Positions 18,477 to 30,216 of a stretch of 64,000 nt of DNA are shown here, in pieces; positions within the stretch are counted from its first letter, which is position 1, and each line of letters starts with the position of its first letter. The DNA is from Hyphomicrobiales bacterium (GTDB lineage: Bacteria > Pseudomonadota > Alphaproteobacteria > Rhizobiales > Rhizobiaceae): NCBI GenBank assembly GCA_003577315.1, contig QEVK01000016.1, positions 1 to 64,000 of the forward strand, in the 5' to 3' direction. The notes below the pieces were generated by a model that saw only the letters and a program-made list of their open reading frames with translations, ran no database searches and was not told the DNA's origin. The position numbers and the translations under genes are program-made.

Positions 18477-18557
18477 AACGACGACGGTCATCATCCGTCG
18501 AACAAACGACGACCGCCCCCCTGCCGGGCAAACGACGACGGCCGCCGCCCGTCGGGC
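18477..18557. repeat. Three imperfect copies of a ~27-bp repeat after the nitronate monooxygenase
   Basis: Copies at 18477-18503, 18504-18529 and 18530-18557 each begin AACGACGAC or AAACGACGAC and end near CCGTCG or CCGGGC, so each copy is itself a small inverted repeat. They fill much of the 261-bp gap between two convergent genes. Possible roles are termination, protein binding or simple tandem expansion. Confidence 0.55.
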
Positions 18558-18656
18558 AGCGGCCGCCTCCGGCTCCCCCCTGTTCGCCCGCCCCCGGAGG
18601 CTTGTCGCCGCCTCCTTCCGGGATCGCGCTTCGGCTTCCCGCGGGGCCGCGCCTTC

Positions 18657-20612
<1,956 letters not shown>

Positions 20613-20656
20613 TACTTCACTTCCTCCTTCGCGGCGCCTCCCGCAGGCACACGCGA

Positions 20657-21424
20657 TCATATTGCGAGGTATTCGTTCCTCAATTGCGGGTTGTCGAGCA
20701 GCTCCTTCGCCGTGCCGGTGAACACGATCTGCCCCGTATCCATGATGACGGCCCGGTCGGAAAGACGCAATGCCGCAACGGCATTCTGCTCCACGATAAT
20801 CGTCGTGATGCCGCGCTCCTTGATCGAGTAGACGATGCGCTCGATCTCCTGGACGATGACGGGCGCGAGGCCCTCGTAGGGCTCGTCGAGCAGGAGCAGC
20901 TTGACCTCGCGCGCCAGCGCCCGGGCCACCGCCAGCATCTGCTGCTCGCCGCCCGACAGCGTCACCGCCTCCTGCTTGCGCCGCTCGGCCAGGCGCGGGA
21001 AATGCTCGTAGAGCTCGTCCACCGACATGCCGTGCCCCGGCGCGACCTGCGCCAGGACGAGGTTCTCCTCGACGCTCATGCCGGGGATGATGCGCCGGTC
21101 CTCGGGCACGAGCTGGATGCCGGCGCGCGAGGCCTGCCACGACTTCTGGGTGTGGAGCGGCGCGCCCTCGAGCCAGATCTCGCCGCCGCGCAGCTCGGGA
21201 TTGTCCATGCGCGCGATGGTGCGCAGCGTCGAGGTCTTGCCGGCGCCGTTGCGGCCGAGCAGCGCCAGGATCTCGCCCTTGCGCACGTCGAGGCTGACGC
21301 CCTGGACGATGTAGCTCTCACCGTAATAGGCGTGGACGTCGCGGACCGAGAAGAACGTCTTGGCCGGATCGTCGCCGATGATCGGGGTGGCTGCTGCTTC
21401 GCGATTTGCTGTGATGGCGTTCAT
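20657..21424 (-). CDS. ABC transporter ATPase, LivF-type
   Basis: 255 aa. Walker [13 protein letters not shown], signature LSGGEQQML, and Walker [14 protein letters not shown] are intact, with the H-loop region [10 protein letters not shown]. The first about 20 residues are an extra polar leader before the domain. The start ATG overlaps the stop of the LivG-type gene (ATGA), showing translational coupling. It powers the branched-chain-amino-acid-type importer encoded at 20657-25814; the substrate is inferred to be a short-chain carboxylate or amide from the linked acs gene. Confidence 0.9.
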   Translation of the reverse strand: MNAITANREAAATPIIGDDPAKTFFSVRDVHAYYGESYIVQGVSLDVRKGEILALLGRNGAGKTSTLRTIARMDNPELRGGEIWLEGAPLHTQKSWQASRAGIQLVPEDRRIIPGMSVEENLVLAQVAPGHGMSVDELYEHFPRLAERRKQEAVTLSGGEQQMLAVARALAREVKLLLLDEPYEGLAPVIVQEIERIVYSIKERGITTIIVEQNAVAALRLSDRAVIMDTGQIVFTGTAKELLDNPQLRNEYLAI

Positions 21425-22194
21425 TCCACACTCCCACCGAGATAGGCTTCCTGCACACGCGGGTCTTCCTTGATCTGCTGCGGCAGGCCCGAGGCGATGA
21501 TGCGCCCCTGCGCCAGCACGGAGATCTTGTCGGCCAGCGAGAACACGACGTGCATATCGTGCTCGATGATGACCTTGGTCATGCCGCCGGACTTGATCTT
21601 CTTGAGCAGCTCGATCGTGGTGTTGGTGTCGTGGCGGCTCATGCCCGCGGTCGGCTCGTCGAGCAGCAGCAGCCGCGGCCGCTGGATCAGGCACATGGCC
21701 AGCTCCAGCCGGCGCTTGTCGCCGCGCGACAGCGAGCCGGCATGGTCCTGGCGCCGGCCTATCAGGCCGATGTCGCTCAGGATGCTCTCGGCCTCGTCGC
21801 GGACCTCGGCCTCGGAGTCGACCGAGCGCAGCATGTTGATCCTGAAGGCGCCGTCGCGGCGGGCGAAGGCCGGCGTCATCACGTTCTGGAGCACCGACAG
21901 GTCGGCGAAGATCTCCGGCGTCTGGAACACGCGCGAGATGCCGAGCTGGTTGATCTCGTAAGGGGCCTTGCCGGTGAGCACGGTGCCGTCGAAGACGACG
22001 GTGCCGCTGGTCGGCGGGATGCGGCCGATGATGACGTTGAGCAGCGTCGACTTGCCGGCGCCGTTGGGACCGATGATGGCGTGCGTCTTTCCTTCCTCGA
22101 CCTGCAGGTCGATGTCGGACAGGGCCCGCAGGCCGCCGAAATTCTTGTGCACGTCGGCGGCGTGAAGGACGATGTTGGGGACGGGCTGGTTCAT
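21421..22194 (-). CDS. ABC transporter ATPase, LivG-type
   Basis: 257 aa. Walker A GPNGAGKSTLLN, Walker B RLLLLDEPTAGMS and H-loop VIIEHDMHVVF are all present. The signature reads LSRGDKRRLE instead of the usual LSxGxQR pattern, a variant seen in urea/amide-type members of this family. It is the second ATPase of the importer, 11 bp after the LivM-type permease and overlapping the LivF-type gene by 4 bp. It acts on the cytoplasmic face of the inner membrane. Confidence 0.9.
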   Translation of the reverse strand: MNQPVPNIVLHAADVHKNFGGLRALSDIDLQVEEGKTHAIIGPNGAGKSTLLNVIIGRIPPTSGTVVFDGTVLTGKAPYEINQLGISRVFQTPEIFADLSVLQNVMTPAFARRDGAFRINMLRSVDSEAEVRDEAESILSDIGLIGRRQDHAGSLSRGDKRRLELAMCLIQRPRLLLLDEPTAGMSRHDTNTTIELLKKIKSGGMTKVIIEHDMHVVFSLADKISVLAQGRIIASGLPQQIKEDPRVQEAYLGGSVE

Positions 22195-22205
22195 GGCGCG
22201 ATGTC

Positions 22206-23345
22206 CTATTCGGCCGGTTGCGGCGAGGTCGCCTTGCCGCGCTGCCCGCCGCCGCGGAAGCGGGCGACGAGGCGCTGGACGCCCTCGACGATGCCGCCGG
22301 GCAGGAAGACGACGATCAGCACGAACAGCAGGCCCAGCGTCAGGTGCCAGCCCTCGCCGACGAACTTCGACAGCACCGTGACGAAGAAGGACTGCACGCC
22401 GTCGGGCAGGAACGAGAGGAAGGAGTTGAGCATGTTCGTGTTGATGGCGGAGAAGATGTTCTCGAAGTACTTGATGAGCCAGGCGCCGACGACCGGCCCG
22501 AACAGGGTGCCGACGCCGCCGAGAATGGTCATGAGCACGACGTTGCCGGATTCGGTCCACTTCATGCGCTCGGCGCCGGCCAGCGGGTCGGTGATCGACA
22601 AGAGCGCCCCGGCGAGCCCGGCGAACATGCCGGAGATGACGAAGGCGGCGAGCGTGTAGGGCTTGGTGTTGAAGCCGGTGTAGTTCATGCGCGTCTGGTT
22701 CGACTTGATGCCGCGCAGCGCCAGGCCGAAGGGCGAGGCGAAGATCTTCTGCGACACGTAGAAGCACAGGATCAGCAGCACCGCGCACAGGTAGAAGCCG
22801 CCATAGCCGCCGAGCGCGTTGCCGATCAGCGTCGGCTGCGGCAGGCCGGCGAGGTTCATCTGCGCGCCGAAGATCTGGTCGACGTAGCGCGGATCGCCGC
22901 GCGCCAGCAGCAGGCCGGTCTCGCCGTTGGTGATCGGGGTGAGCACCGAATAGGCGAGGCTGTAGCTCATCTGCGCGAAGGCCAGCGTCAGGATCGAGAA
23001 GTAGATGCCGGTGCGGCGCAGGCTGAAATAGCCGATGACGAGCGCGAACACCCCCGCCACGATGACGGCGAACACCATCGCCGGCAGGATGTCCATGGTG
23101 AGCAGCTTGAACGACCACACCGTGGTGTAGGAGCCGACGCCGAGGAAGGCGGCGTGGCCGAACGACAGGTAGCCAGTCAGGCCGAACAGGATGTTGAAGC
23201 CGATGGCGAAGATCGCGTAGATCGCGAACTTCTGCATGAGGCCGGGATAGGCGGCGCCGAAGGGCGACAGCCAGATCGGCATCGTCAGCACCACGGCGGC
23301 GAAGACCACCAGCGAGACGAGGTCCTTGCGCGAAAGTGACAGCAT
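22206..23345 (-). CDS. ABC transporter permease, LivM-type
   Basis: 379 aa with about ten hydrophobic spans. Family motifs are [20 protein letters not shown] near the first third and the cytoplasmic coupling loop region [20 protein letters not shown], then GLAGALLS and [16 protein letters not shown]. It forms the membrane channel together with the LivH-type permease, whose gene ends 6 bp upstream. The C-terminal tail after the last span is basic and cytoplasmic. Confidence 0.9.
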   Translation of the reverse strand: MLSLSRKDLVSLVVFAAVVLTMPIWLSPFGAAYPGLMQKFAIYAIFAIGFNILFGLTGYLSFGHAAFLGVGSYTTVWSFKLLTMDILPAMVFAVIVAGVFALVIGYFSLRRTGIYFSILTLAFAQMSYSLAYSVLTPITNGETGLLLARGDPRYVDQIFGAQMNLAGLPQPTLIGNALGGYGGFYLCAVLLILCFYVSQKIFASPFGLALRGIKSNQTRMNYTGFNTKPYTLAAFVISGMFAGLAGALLSITDPLAGAERMKWTESGNVVLMTILGGVGTLFGPVVGAWLIKYFENIFSAINTNMLNSFLSFLPDGVQSFFVTVLSKFVGEGWHLTLGLLFVLIVVFLPGGIVEGVQRLVARFRGGGQRGKATSPQPAE

Positions 23346-23351
23346 GGCGGA

Positions 23352-24380
23352 TCAGCTCTCCATGACACCGCGCCGTCCCATCAGGCCGCGCGGACGCACG
23401 AGCAGGATGACGACTGCAACGAGGTAGATGATGACCTGGTCGATGCCGGGGATGAGCGACTTCACCTCCGTCATCGACGCAAAGGACTGCAGGATGCCGA
23501 GCAGGAAGCCGGCGACCACGGCGCCGGGCAGCGAGCCCATGCCGCCGACGACGACCACCACGAAGCTCAGCACCAGGAAGTCCATGCCCAGGTGGTAGTT
23601 GGGCGGCAGCAGCGGCGTGTACATGACGCCGGCCACGCCCGCGACCACGGCGGCCAGGCCGAAGACGATGGTGAAGCGGCGGTCGATGTCGATGCCCATC
23701 AGGCCGACGGTCTCGCGGTCGGCCATGCCGGCGCGCACGACCATGCCGAAGGTGGTGAACTGCAGGAAGGCGAAGACGCCGCCGATGACCAGAAGCGAGA
23801 AGGCGAGATAGACCAGGCGCCACCACGGATAGGTCAGGGCGTGGACCTCCATGCCCAGCCACGCGCCGATGTCGGCGGCGCCGCGCAGGTCGGTCGGAAT
23901 GGGCTGCGGCACCGGATTGGCGCCGAAGAAGCTCTTGACGATCTCCTGCAGCACGATGGCGAGGCCGAAGGTGACCAGGATCTGCTCGGCGTGGCTGCGC
24001 TTGTAGAAATGCTTGATCAGGCCGCGTTCGATGGCGATGCCGATGGCCAGCATGGCCGGCACGGCCAGCAGCAGCGAGATCGGCACCGAATAGTCGACCA
24101 GCACCGCGCCGAAGTCGCCGAACCAGTTCTGCACCAGCGGCGTGCGCACCTCGAGCGGCGTGCCCCAGGGCGACAGCTTCTCGGGGTCGATGGTGACGGT
24201 CTCGATGGTGATGAGATAGCGGAAGGTCACGGCGCAGAAACAGCCGAGCATGAACAGCGCGCCATGCGCGAAGTTCACGACGCCGAGCGTGCCGAAGACC
24301 AGTGTCAGCCCAAGGGCTATCAGCGCGTAGGCGCCGCCTTTATCCAGCCCGTTGAGCAACTGGGCCAAGAACGCATTCAT
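23352..24380 (-). CDS. ABC transporter permease, LivH-type
   Basis: 342 aa, longer than the usual about 300 aa because of an extra extracytoplasmic loop around residues 45-85 (containing TIDPEKLSPWGTPLEVRTPL). Typical motifs are GLTLVFGTLGVVNFAHGALF and GGMGSLPGAVVAGFLLG. It is the partner channel subunit of the LivM-type permease. It follows the binding-protein gene by 90 bp and precedes livM by 6 bp. The extra loop is also common in amide/urea-type relatives. Confidence 0.9.
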   Translation of the reverse strand: MNAFLAQLLNGLDKGGAYALIALGLTLVFGTLGVVNFAHGALFMLGCFCAVTFRYLITIETVTIDPEKLSPWGTPLEVRTPLVQNWFGDFGAVLVDYSVPISLLLAVPAMLAIGIAIERGLIKHFYKRSHAEQILVTFGLAIVLQEIVKSFFGANPVPQPIPTDLRGAADIGAWLGMEVHALTYPWWRLVYLAFSLLVIGGVFAFLQFTTFGMVVRAGMADRETVGLMGIDIDRRFTIVFGLAAVVAGVAGVMYTPLLPPNYHLGMDFLVLSFVVVVVGGMGSLPGAVVAGFLLGILQSFASMTEVKSLIPGIDQVIIYLVAVVILLVRPRGLMGRRGVMES

Positions 24381-24470
24381 CTCATGCTTCCTCTGATGCG
24401 GGTGGACGCCGTGGCGCCGGAAATGCGTCGCCTCCCGGCGGCGCCGGGGCCGCCGGGAGGCTGCGTCACA

Positions 24471-25814
24471 TCAGCACTTGTTGGGCTCGTAGGGTCCGAG
24501 CTCGCCGCCGAAGATCGACGGATCGTAGGTGACCTCCTCGCGCGAGGTCGCGCCGATCACGTTGAGCACGTCGAAGCGGTTGGTCGGGTTCTCGTTGCCG
24601 CGCACGACCAGCACTTCCTTGAAGCACTGGTGGTCGGTGTCGCGGTAGAGCGTCGGGCCGTTGCCGGCGCCGTCGAACTCGAAGCCCTCCAGCGCCTTGA
24701 TGACCTCGGGCGGATAGAAGGTGCCCGCGCGCTCCACGGCGTCGGCGTAGAGAAGGGTCTGGACGTAGCCGGTGTGGGCGGCCTGCGAGGGCGGCACGCC
24801 ATAGGCCTCGCCATAGGACTTGGTGAAGGCCTTGGTGCCCTCGTCCTCCAGCGACCACTGCCAGTTGGAGGTGCCGATGATGCCCTTGACCGCCTCGCCG
24901 GCGCCCACGGCCATCAGCTCGGAGAACATCGGCACGACGATCTCGAAGTTCTTGCCGTTGGCCTGGCGGTCGCGCAGGCCGAACTGCACCGCCTGCGGCA
25001 GCGAGTTGACCATGTCGTGGCCGTAGTGGTTGAGGATGAGCACGTCGGCGCCCGAGTTCAGCACCGGCGTCAGGTACTGCGAGTAGTCGCCGAGGCCGAG
25101 CGGCGTGCGCACGGTCGCCACCGTCTCCCAGCCCAGCGCCTCGGTCGCGTTCTTGATCGACTCCTCCTGCGTCCAGCCCCAAGTGTAGTCGGCGGTCAGG
25201 TGGTAGGCGCGGCGGTCGGTGCCGTATTCCTTGGCCAGCACCGGCGCGATGGCGACGCCCGACTGGTAGGCGTTGAAGAAATGGCGGAAGCCGTAGCGGC
25301 GCTTGTCCTTGCCGGTGGTGTCGTTGGAGTGGGTCAGGCCGGCCATGTAGATGACGCCCATCTCCTGGCACAGCGCCTGCTGGGCGATCGCCTCGCCCGA
25401 CGTCACCGAGCCGGTGACCATGATGGCGCCGTCGCGCTCGATCATGCGGCGGGCGCCGTCGCGGGCGGCGTCGGTGTTGGTCTGGGTGTCGCCGGTGACG
25501 TATTCGACCTTGCGGCCGAGCACGCCGTTGCCCTTGAGCGCCAGCGGCTTCAGCGTCTTGAGCATGCCGCCGTCGCCCTCGCCGTTGATGTGCTTGACGG
25601 CGAGCTCGTAGCCCTTCAGCTCGTCGAGCCCTTCCTCGGCGTAGGAGCCGGTCTGCGGCACGTTGAAGCCGAAGATGATCTTGCCCTTGCTCGGATCGTT
25701 GCAGAATTCCTGCGCCCAGGCGCCCCTGGTGAAGATCGTCGGCGTGCTGAGCGCGACAAGTCCCGCACCGGCTCCCTTGAGCACATTACGCCTGTTGAGT
25801 CTGAATCTGGTCAT
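24471..25814 (-). CDS. ABC transporter substrate-binding protein, Tat-exported
   Basis: 447 aa from ATG 25814. The N-terminus has a twin-arginine signal (LNRRNVLKGAGAGLVALSTP) with cleavage near AWA, so it is exported folded. The mature part begins with IIFGFNVPQTGSYAEEG, the type I periplasmic-binding fold of the Leu/Ile/Val and urea/amide group; Cys residues occur near residues 40 and 447. It is the first gene of the transporter operon, divergent from the ScfR-type regulator. Its extra length compared with LivK (about 370 aa) and its link to acs speak against a simple amino acid binder. Confidence 0.88.
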   Translation of the reverse strand: MTRFRLNRRNVLKGAGAGLVALSTPTIFTRGAWAQEFCNDPSKGKIIFGFNVPQTGSYAEEGLDELKGYELAVKHINGEGDGGMLKTLKPLALKGNGVLGRKVEYVTGDTQTNTDAARDGARRMIERDGAIMVTGSVTSGEAIAQQALCQEMGVIYMAGLTHSNDTTGKDKRRYGFRHFFNAYQSGVAIAPVLAKEYGTDRRAYHLTADYTWGWTQEESIKNATEALGWETVATVRTPLGLGDYSQYLTPVLNSGADVLILNHYGHDMVNSLPQAVQFGLRDRQANGKNFEIVVPMFSELMAVGAGEAVKGIIGTSNWQWSLEDEGTKAFTKSYGEAYGVPPSQAAHTGYVQTLLYADAVERAGTFYPPEVIKALEGFEFDGAGNGPTLYRDTDHQCFKEVLVVRGNENPTNRFDVLNVIGATSREEVTYDPSIFGGELGPYEPNKC

Positions 25815-25893
25815 ATCGTCTCCTCCACGCGACACGCCCTCCCGGCGCCGCATAAGGCAGACTGGCACAAAAAGTCACAACTGCAATATCCAA

Positions 25894-25921
25894 TTGACAT
25901 AAAAGGTGTTTTTTGTAAAAA
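25894..25921 (+). promoter_or_regulatory. Probable sigma70-type promoter of the ScfR gene
   Basis: TTGACA (25894-25899), 16-bp spacer, TAAAAA (25916-25921). It points at the regulator gene 56 bp downstream. A TTTTTGTAAAAA sequence overlaps the -10 element, so the promoter can be blocked by a protein bound there. The region is much more AT-rich than the genome. Confidence 0.6.
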
Positions 25922-25931
25922 TCAAGCCATG

Positions 25932-25960
25932 TGTAAAGTTGTATCAGTAAACAATTTACA
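25932..25960. promoter_or_regulatory. TGTAAA / TTTACA half-sites in the transporter-regulator intergenic region
   Basis: TGTAAA at 25932-25937 and its inverse TTTACA at 25955-25960, plus another TGTAAA at 25914-25919 inside the promoter. They resemble the TTTGCAAA-type sites bound by ScfR regulators (PccR, RamB). Placed between the divergent genes, they can govern both. Assignment is by similarity and position. Confidence 0.5.
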
Positions 25961-25977
25961 ATGACGCCGGAGCCGCG

Positions 25978-27513
25978 ATGAGCCGGGTGCGAACCCCGAT
26001 CGGCGCCCGCATCAGGCGCAAGCGCATCGCCGCCGGCCTGTCGCAGGTGGCGCTGGCGCAGGCGCTCGGCATCTCGGCGAGCTATCTGAACCTCATCGAG
26101 AACAACAAGCGCGCCATCGGCGGCACGCTGCTCCTGCGCATCGGCGAGCGGCTCGGCATCGACCTCGAGCACCTGTCGGGCGACAGCGAGGCGCGCACCA
26201 TCGGCGCCATCGGCGAGCTGATGAGCGACCCGGTGATGGGCGGCATCGAGATGGAGGCCGATTCGGTGCGCGACCTCGTCGCGCGCTTTCCCGAGGCCGG
26301 GGCGGCGCTCGCCCGCCTCTACCGCGCCTATGCCGACGCCACGGTCGAGATCGACGTGCTCCAGCACCGGCTGAAGTCCGACCCGCTGTTGTCGCAGCTT
26401 CTCCACCCCATCCTCAACCGCATCGCCGGCATCAAGTCGGGCGCCGAGATCCTGGAGGGCATCGCCGACCTGACCGAGGAGGAGCGCCGGCGCTTCATCA
26501 CCACCATCAACGCCGAGGCGCGCGAGCTGGTGCCGTCGATGAAGAGCCTCGTCGACTATTTCGACCACGCGGCGGCGCGGCAGAAGCGCGTGTCGCCGAT
26601 CAGCGAGCTGGACGAGGCGATCCTTTCCAACGGCAACCATTTCCCGGCGCTGGAGGACGCGGCCGCGGCGCTGCGCGCGGAGCTCGCGGGAAAGGGCAGG
26701 CTGGAGGAGGAGGCGATCGCGCAGGCGCTGGAGCGGCGCTTCGGCGTCGCCTGCCGCATCCGCGCGGCGCGCGAGCCTCGGCAGGAGGAGGCGCCGGACC
26801 CCTCGGCGCTCGCCTTCGAGGAGATCGCGCCGCAATCGACCCGCATCTTCCAGATGCTGCGCCGCTACGCCTCGCACGCGGCGGGCGACGTCGTCGAGGG
26901 CACGGCCGCGACCCTCGACCTGACCTCGGACGAGGCAAGGGCGCTCGCCCGCCGCGCGCTGTCTTCCTATGTCGCCGGCGCGATCATGATGCCCTATCGC
27001 GGCTTCCTCGCCATGGCCGAGGAGCGACGCTACGACATCGAGCTGATGAGCGAGCATCTGGGCGCCAGCTTCGAGCAGGTGGCGCACCGCCTCGTCACCC
27101 TGCGGCGCAAGGGCGAGGAGGGCGTGCCGTTCGGCTTCCTGCGCGCCGACCGCTCCGGCCGGCTGACCAAGCGGTTTCCGCTGCCGGGCCTCAGCATACC
27201 CGGCTTCGGCCATGGCTGCCTGCTGTGGCCGGTCTACACCGCCTTCTCCGAGCGGGGCGTGGTGCGGCAGCTTTCGGCGTTTCCCGGCGGCGGCCGCTTC
27301 CTGCTCGTCGCCAAGGCCGTGCCCAAGCATGTCACCGGCTTCCGCGAGCCGCCGCTGGTGTTCTCGATCATGCTGGCCTGCGACATCGTCCATGCCGACC
27401 GCACGGTCTACGGCCAGGGCCTCGACCTCGGCCAGCCGCCGGTCGAGGTGGGGCCGTCCTGCATGCTGTGCCCGCGCCTGACCTGCAGCCACAGGCAGGA
27501 GATTCCGGTCTAG
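25978..27513 (+). CDS. ScfR-type short-chain fatty acyl regulator (XRE HTH, C-terminal DUF2083-like)
   Basis: 511 aa. The N-terminal XRE helix-turn-helix (residues 8-62) reads GARIRRKRIAAGLSQVALAQ, then ALGISASYLNLIENNKR. A central IrrE/DUF955-like peptidase-fold region covers about 280-370. The C-terminal domain ends with a cysteine cluster (CMLCPRLTC) usual for the family. Proteins of this design (RamB, PccR, MccR) sense acetyl-, propionyl- or other short-chain acyl-CoA and control acetate or propionate use. Being divergent from an ABC transporter linked to acs fits that role very well. It probably also binds its own promoter. Confidence 0.88.
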   Translation: MSRVRTPIGARIRRKRIAAGLSQVALAQALGISASYLNLIENNKRAIGGTLLLRIGERLGIDLEHLSGDSEARTIGAIGELMSDPVMGGIEMEADSVRDLVARFPEAGAALARLYRAYADATVEIDVLQHRLKSDPLLSQLLHPILNRIAGIKSGAEILEGIADLTEEERRRFITTINAEARELVPSMKSLVDYFDHAAARQKRVSPISELDEAILSNGNHFPALEDAAAALRAELAGKGRLEEEAIAQALERRFGVACRIRAAREPRQEEAPDPSALAFEEIAPQSTRIFQMLRRYASHAAGDVVEGTAATLDLTSDEARALARRALSSYVAGAIMMPYRGFLAMAEERRYDIELMSEHLGASFEQVAHRLVTLRRKGEEGVPFGFLRADRSGRLTKRFPLPGLSIPGFGHGCLLWPVYTAFSERGVVRQLSAFPGGGRFLLVAKAVPKHVTGFREPPLVFSIMLACDIVHADRTVYGQGLDLGQPPVEVGPSCMLCPRLTCSHRQEIPV

Positions 27514-27539
27514 GACCCGCACTCAAGAGGGATTCGGGA

Positions 27540-27929
27540 TCAGGCCAGCGACGGCGGCGCGGCGGCGGGGTCGAGCACGCGGCGCACGGCGGCGACCACG
27601 TCGGTGTTGGCGTAGGGCTTGACGATGAAGCCGTCCGCCTTCAGGTCCTCGGCGGCGCGCCGGTCATATTGCTGGCCGCGCGCCGTCAGCATCAGCACCG
27701 AGGTGTCGCGCAGCGCCTCGTCGGCGCGCATCTCGCGCAGCACGTCGAGCCCGTCGCGCTTGGGAATCATGATGTCGAGCAGCATCATGCGCGGCCGGAA
27801 CCTGTAGGCCGCCTCGAGCGCGGCCTCGCCGTCGCGGGCAAGCCCGACCGTCCAGCCGCACCGCTTGAGGATGAATTCCAGCGATTCCAGGATCGCAGGC
27901 TCGTCCTCCACAATCAGGATGTCCGTCAT
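27540..27929 (-). CDS. Single-domain response regulator (orphan receiver)
   Basis: 129 aa, a receiver domain alone. The acidic pair is in VEDEP (residues 8-10), the phospho-acceptor is Asp52 in LLDIMIPKRDG, the switch Thr82 is in LMLTARG and Lys104 is in IVKPY, so it is complete. No output domain or histidine kinase is adjacent; it must act through a partner protein or relay. ATG 27929 has a GGGAGGGG ribosome site; a TTG further up (27947) is less likely. It converges with the ScfR gene, 26 bp apart. Confidence 0.9.
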   Translation of the reverse strand: MTDILIVEDEPAILESLEFILKRCGWTVGLARDGEAALEAAYRFRPRMMLLDIMIPKRDGLDVLREMRADEALRDTSVLMLTARGQQYDRRAAEDLKADGFIVKPYANTDVVAAVRRVLDPAAAPPSLA

Positions 27930-28025
27930 CGCGGCAGCCCCTCCCAAGGCCGTTTCGTCCGCATCGGTCCTTCAGAACCGTACCCCAGGCCAAAACGCCG
28001 GAAAAATCAAGTCCGGCGGCCGCTT

Positions 28026-29021
28026 CTATGCCGCGGGCTCCCGCGCCGCGCCGGCCAGGATCTCGTAGGAGCGCAGCCGCGCGCCGTGGTCGAAGATCTG
28101 CGCCGCCACCATCAGCTCGTCGGCCCGGGTGCGCTCGACGAAGGCTTGCAGGCCCCGGCGGACCGTCTCGCGCGAGCCGACGAGCGAGCAGGACAGCGCC
28201 TGGGCGAGCATCGCCCGCGCGCCCGGCTCCAGCGTCTCGCCATAGCCGGCGACGGGCGGCGGCAGCTTGCCGGGCCGGCCGGTGCGCAGGTTCACGAACG
28301 CCTGCTGCAGCGAGGAGAACAGGAGCCGCGCCTCCTCGTCGGTGTCGGCGGCGAAGACGTTCAGCCCCAGCATCGCATAGGGCCTGTCGAGATATCGGGA
28401 CGGCTCGAAGCGGCTGCGGTAGACCTCGAGCGCCTCATCCATCTGCGCCGGGGCGAAATGCGAGGCGAAGGCGTAGGGAAGGCCGAGCATGGCGGCGAGC
28501 TGTGCGCCGTAGAGGCTGGAGCCGAGCACCCACACCGGCACCTTGAGCCCCGCGCCCGGCACGGCGCGCACGAGCTGGCCGGGCAGCTCCGGCTCGAAAT
28601 AGGCGATCAGTTCGACGACGTCGTTGGGGAAGGAATCGACGTCGGCGTTCATGTTGCGCCTGAGCGCATGCGCCGTGCGCTGGTCGGTTCCCGGCGCGCG
28701 GCCGAGGCCAAGGTCGATGCGGCCGGGATGCAGCGCTTCCAGCGTGCCGAACGCCTCCGCCACCATCAGCGGCGCGTGGTTGGGCAGCATGATGCCGCCC
28801 GCCCCGACGCGGATGGTGGACGTGCCGGCCGCGACATGGGCGATGACCACGGCCGTGGCCGCGCTGGCGATGCCCGGCATGTTGTGATGCTCGGCAAGCC
28901 AGTAGCGGCGATAGCCGAGCCGCTCGGCGTGGCGGGCCAGATCGAGCGTGTCGGCGAGCGAGCGCGAGACGTCGCTGCCTTCGGGCACGGGCGAAAGGTC
29001 GAGGACGGAAAGCGGTATCAT
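28026..29021 (-). CDS. LLM-class flavin-dependent oxidoreductase, MsnO8/YhbW group
   Basis: 331 aa, a luciferase-like TIM barrel. Group-1 features are [15 protein letters not shown] at the N-terminus, [32 protein letters not shown], and [19 protein letters not shown]. These flavin-dependent monooxygenases use FMNH2 supplied by a reductase; the substrate here is unknown. A second LLM gene lies 50 bp upstream on the same strand, so both are probably one unit. No flavin reductase is visible nearby. Confidence 0.85.
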   Translation of the reverse strand: MIPLSVLDLSPVPEGSDVSRSLADTLDLARHAERLGYRRYWLAEHHNMPGIASAATAVVIAHVAAGTSTIRVGAGGIMLPNHAPLMVAEAFGTLEALHPGRIDLGLGRAPGTDQRTAHALRRNMNADVDSFPNDVVELIAYFEPELPGQLVRAVPGAGLKVPVWVLGSSLYGAQLAAMLGLPYAFASHFAPAQMDEALEVYRSRFEPSRYLDRPYAMLGLNVFAADTDEEARLLFSSLQQAFVNLRTGRPGKLPPPVAGYGETLEPGARAMLAQALSCSLVGSRETVRRGLQAFVERTRADELMVAAQIFDHGARLRSYEILAGAAREPAA

Positions 29022-29071
29022 CGGCCCGGTATAGGCCACCGCTCGCGATCCACCAAGCGCAGCGGGATCGC

Positions 29072-30136
29072 TCACGCCCCGGCCGGTTCCGCCTCCCGCG
29101 CCGCCACCGCCTTCCTGACCTCGGGGGCGACCCTGGTGCCGTAGAGCTCGATCGCCTTCATCAGCCTGCCGTGATCCATGACGCCGATCGCCATCTGGAG
29201 GACGAAGCGGTCGAAGCCGAAAATCTCGTGGTTGGCGAGGATCTTGTCGACCACCTGCGCCGGGCTGCCGGCGAAGTTCGCGCCGAGCGGGCCGGCGGCC
29301 TCGGCGAAATGCGCCCTCGTCATCGCCGCGCCCCAGCCGCGCTCGCGGCCGATGCGGTTCATGACGTCGGCATGGGGCGCAAACGCCGTGTCGAGCGCCT
29401 CCTGGCTGGTCTCGGCGACGAAGCCGTGGACGTTGATCGAGGTCTTCAGCGCCGAGGGATCGCGGCCGAACTTCCTCGCCGCCTCGCGGTAGAGGGAAAA
29501 CAGCGGCGCGAAGCGGTGCGGCTCGCCGCCGATGATGGCGAGCGCCAGCGGCAGGCCGAGCATGGCGGCGCGGCCGACCGACTGCGGCGTGCCGCCGACG
29601 GCGATCCAGATCGGCAGCCTGTCCTGCACCGGGCGCGGATAGACGCCGCGCCCCTCGATCCTTTGCGTGTGCTCGCCGCCCGGCCACGTCACGTGCTCGG
29701 CCTCGGCCAGCTTGATCAACAGGTCGAGCTTTTCGGCAAACAGCGTGTCGTAGTCCTCCAGCGCGTAGCCGAACAGCGGGAAGGATTCGATGAAGGAGCC
29801 GCGCCCGGCCATGATCTCGGCGCGGCCGCCGGTCAGGTTGTCGAGCGTGGCGAACTGCTGGAAGACGCGGATCGGGTCGTCCGAGGACAAGACCGAGACC
29901 GCGCTCGACAGGCGGATGGCCTTCGTGCGCGTCGCCGCGGCGGCCAGCGCCACCGCCGGCGCGGACACGGCGTAGTCGGGGCGGTGGTGCTCGCCGAGAC
30001 CGAAGACGTCGAGGCCGAGCTGGTCGGCGAGCTCGATCTCCTCGACGAGGTTGTTCAGGCGCTCCTGCGGGCCGGTGATCCGGCCCGTGACCGGGTCCCT
30101 GCCGACATCGCCGAAGGTGTAGAGGCCGAGTTCCAT
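29072..30136 (-). CDS. LLM-class flavin-dependent monooxygenase, Atu2307-like group
   Basis: 354 aa. The N-terminus [15 protein letters not shown] and the segments [20 protein letters not shown] and [20 protein letters not shown] are characteristic of the Atu2307/SP_0267-type luciferase-like monooxygenases. It should bind reduced FMN and oxygenate an unknown small molecule. It belongs to a different subgroup from the downstream LLM gene, so the pair is not a simple heterodimer of the LuxAB kind. The start at 30136 gives the conserved N-terminus directly. Confidence 0.85.
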   Translation of the reverse strand: MELGLYTFGDVGRDPVTGRITGPQERLNNLVEEIELADQLGLDVFGLGEHHRPDYAVSAPAVALAAAATRTKAIRLSSAVSVLSSDDPIRVFQQFATLDNLTGGRAEIMAGRGSFIESFPLFGYALEDYDTLFAEKLDLLIKLAEAEHVTWPGGEHTQRIEGRGVYPRPVQDRLPIWIAVGGTPQSVGRAAMLGLPLALAIIGGEPHRFAPLFSLYREAARKFGRDPSALKTSINVHGFVAETSQEALDTAFAPHADVMNRIGRERGWGAAMTRAHFAEAAGPLGANFAGSPAQVVDKILANHEIFGFDRFVLQMAIGVMDHGRLMKAIELYGTRVAPEVRKAVAAREAEPAGA

Positions 30137-30216
30137 GATGGCAGCTCCCGTTTCGTTGCGGGAGAGGTAGGCAAGGACGGCCCGTCCCGCCAGCCCCGCG
30201 GCGATGAACAGGGTGT

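Noticed and set aside
18477..18557. CRISPR array
   Set aside because: Only three adjoining imperfect repeats with no unique spacers and no cas genes.
20613..21140. Extended N-terminus of acetyl-CoA synthetase
   Set aside because: The extra frame lies over the ATPase gene; the ATG at 20612 gives the normal 651-aa enzyme.
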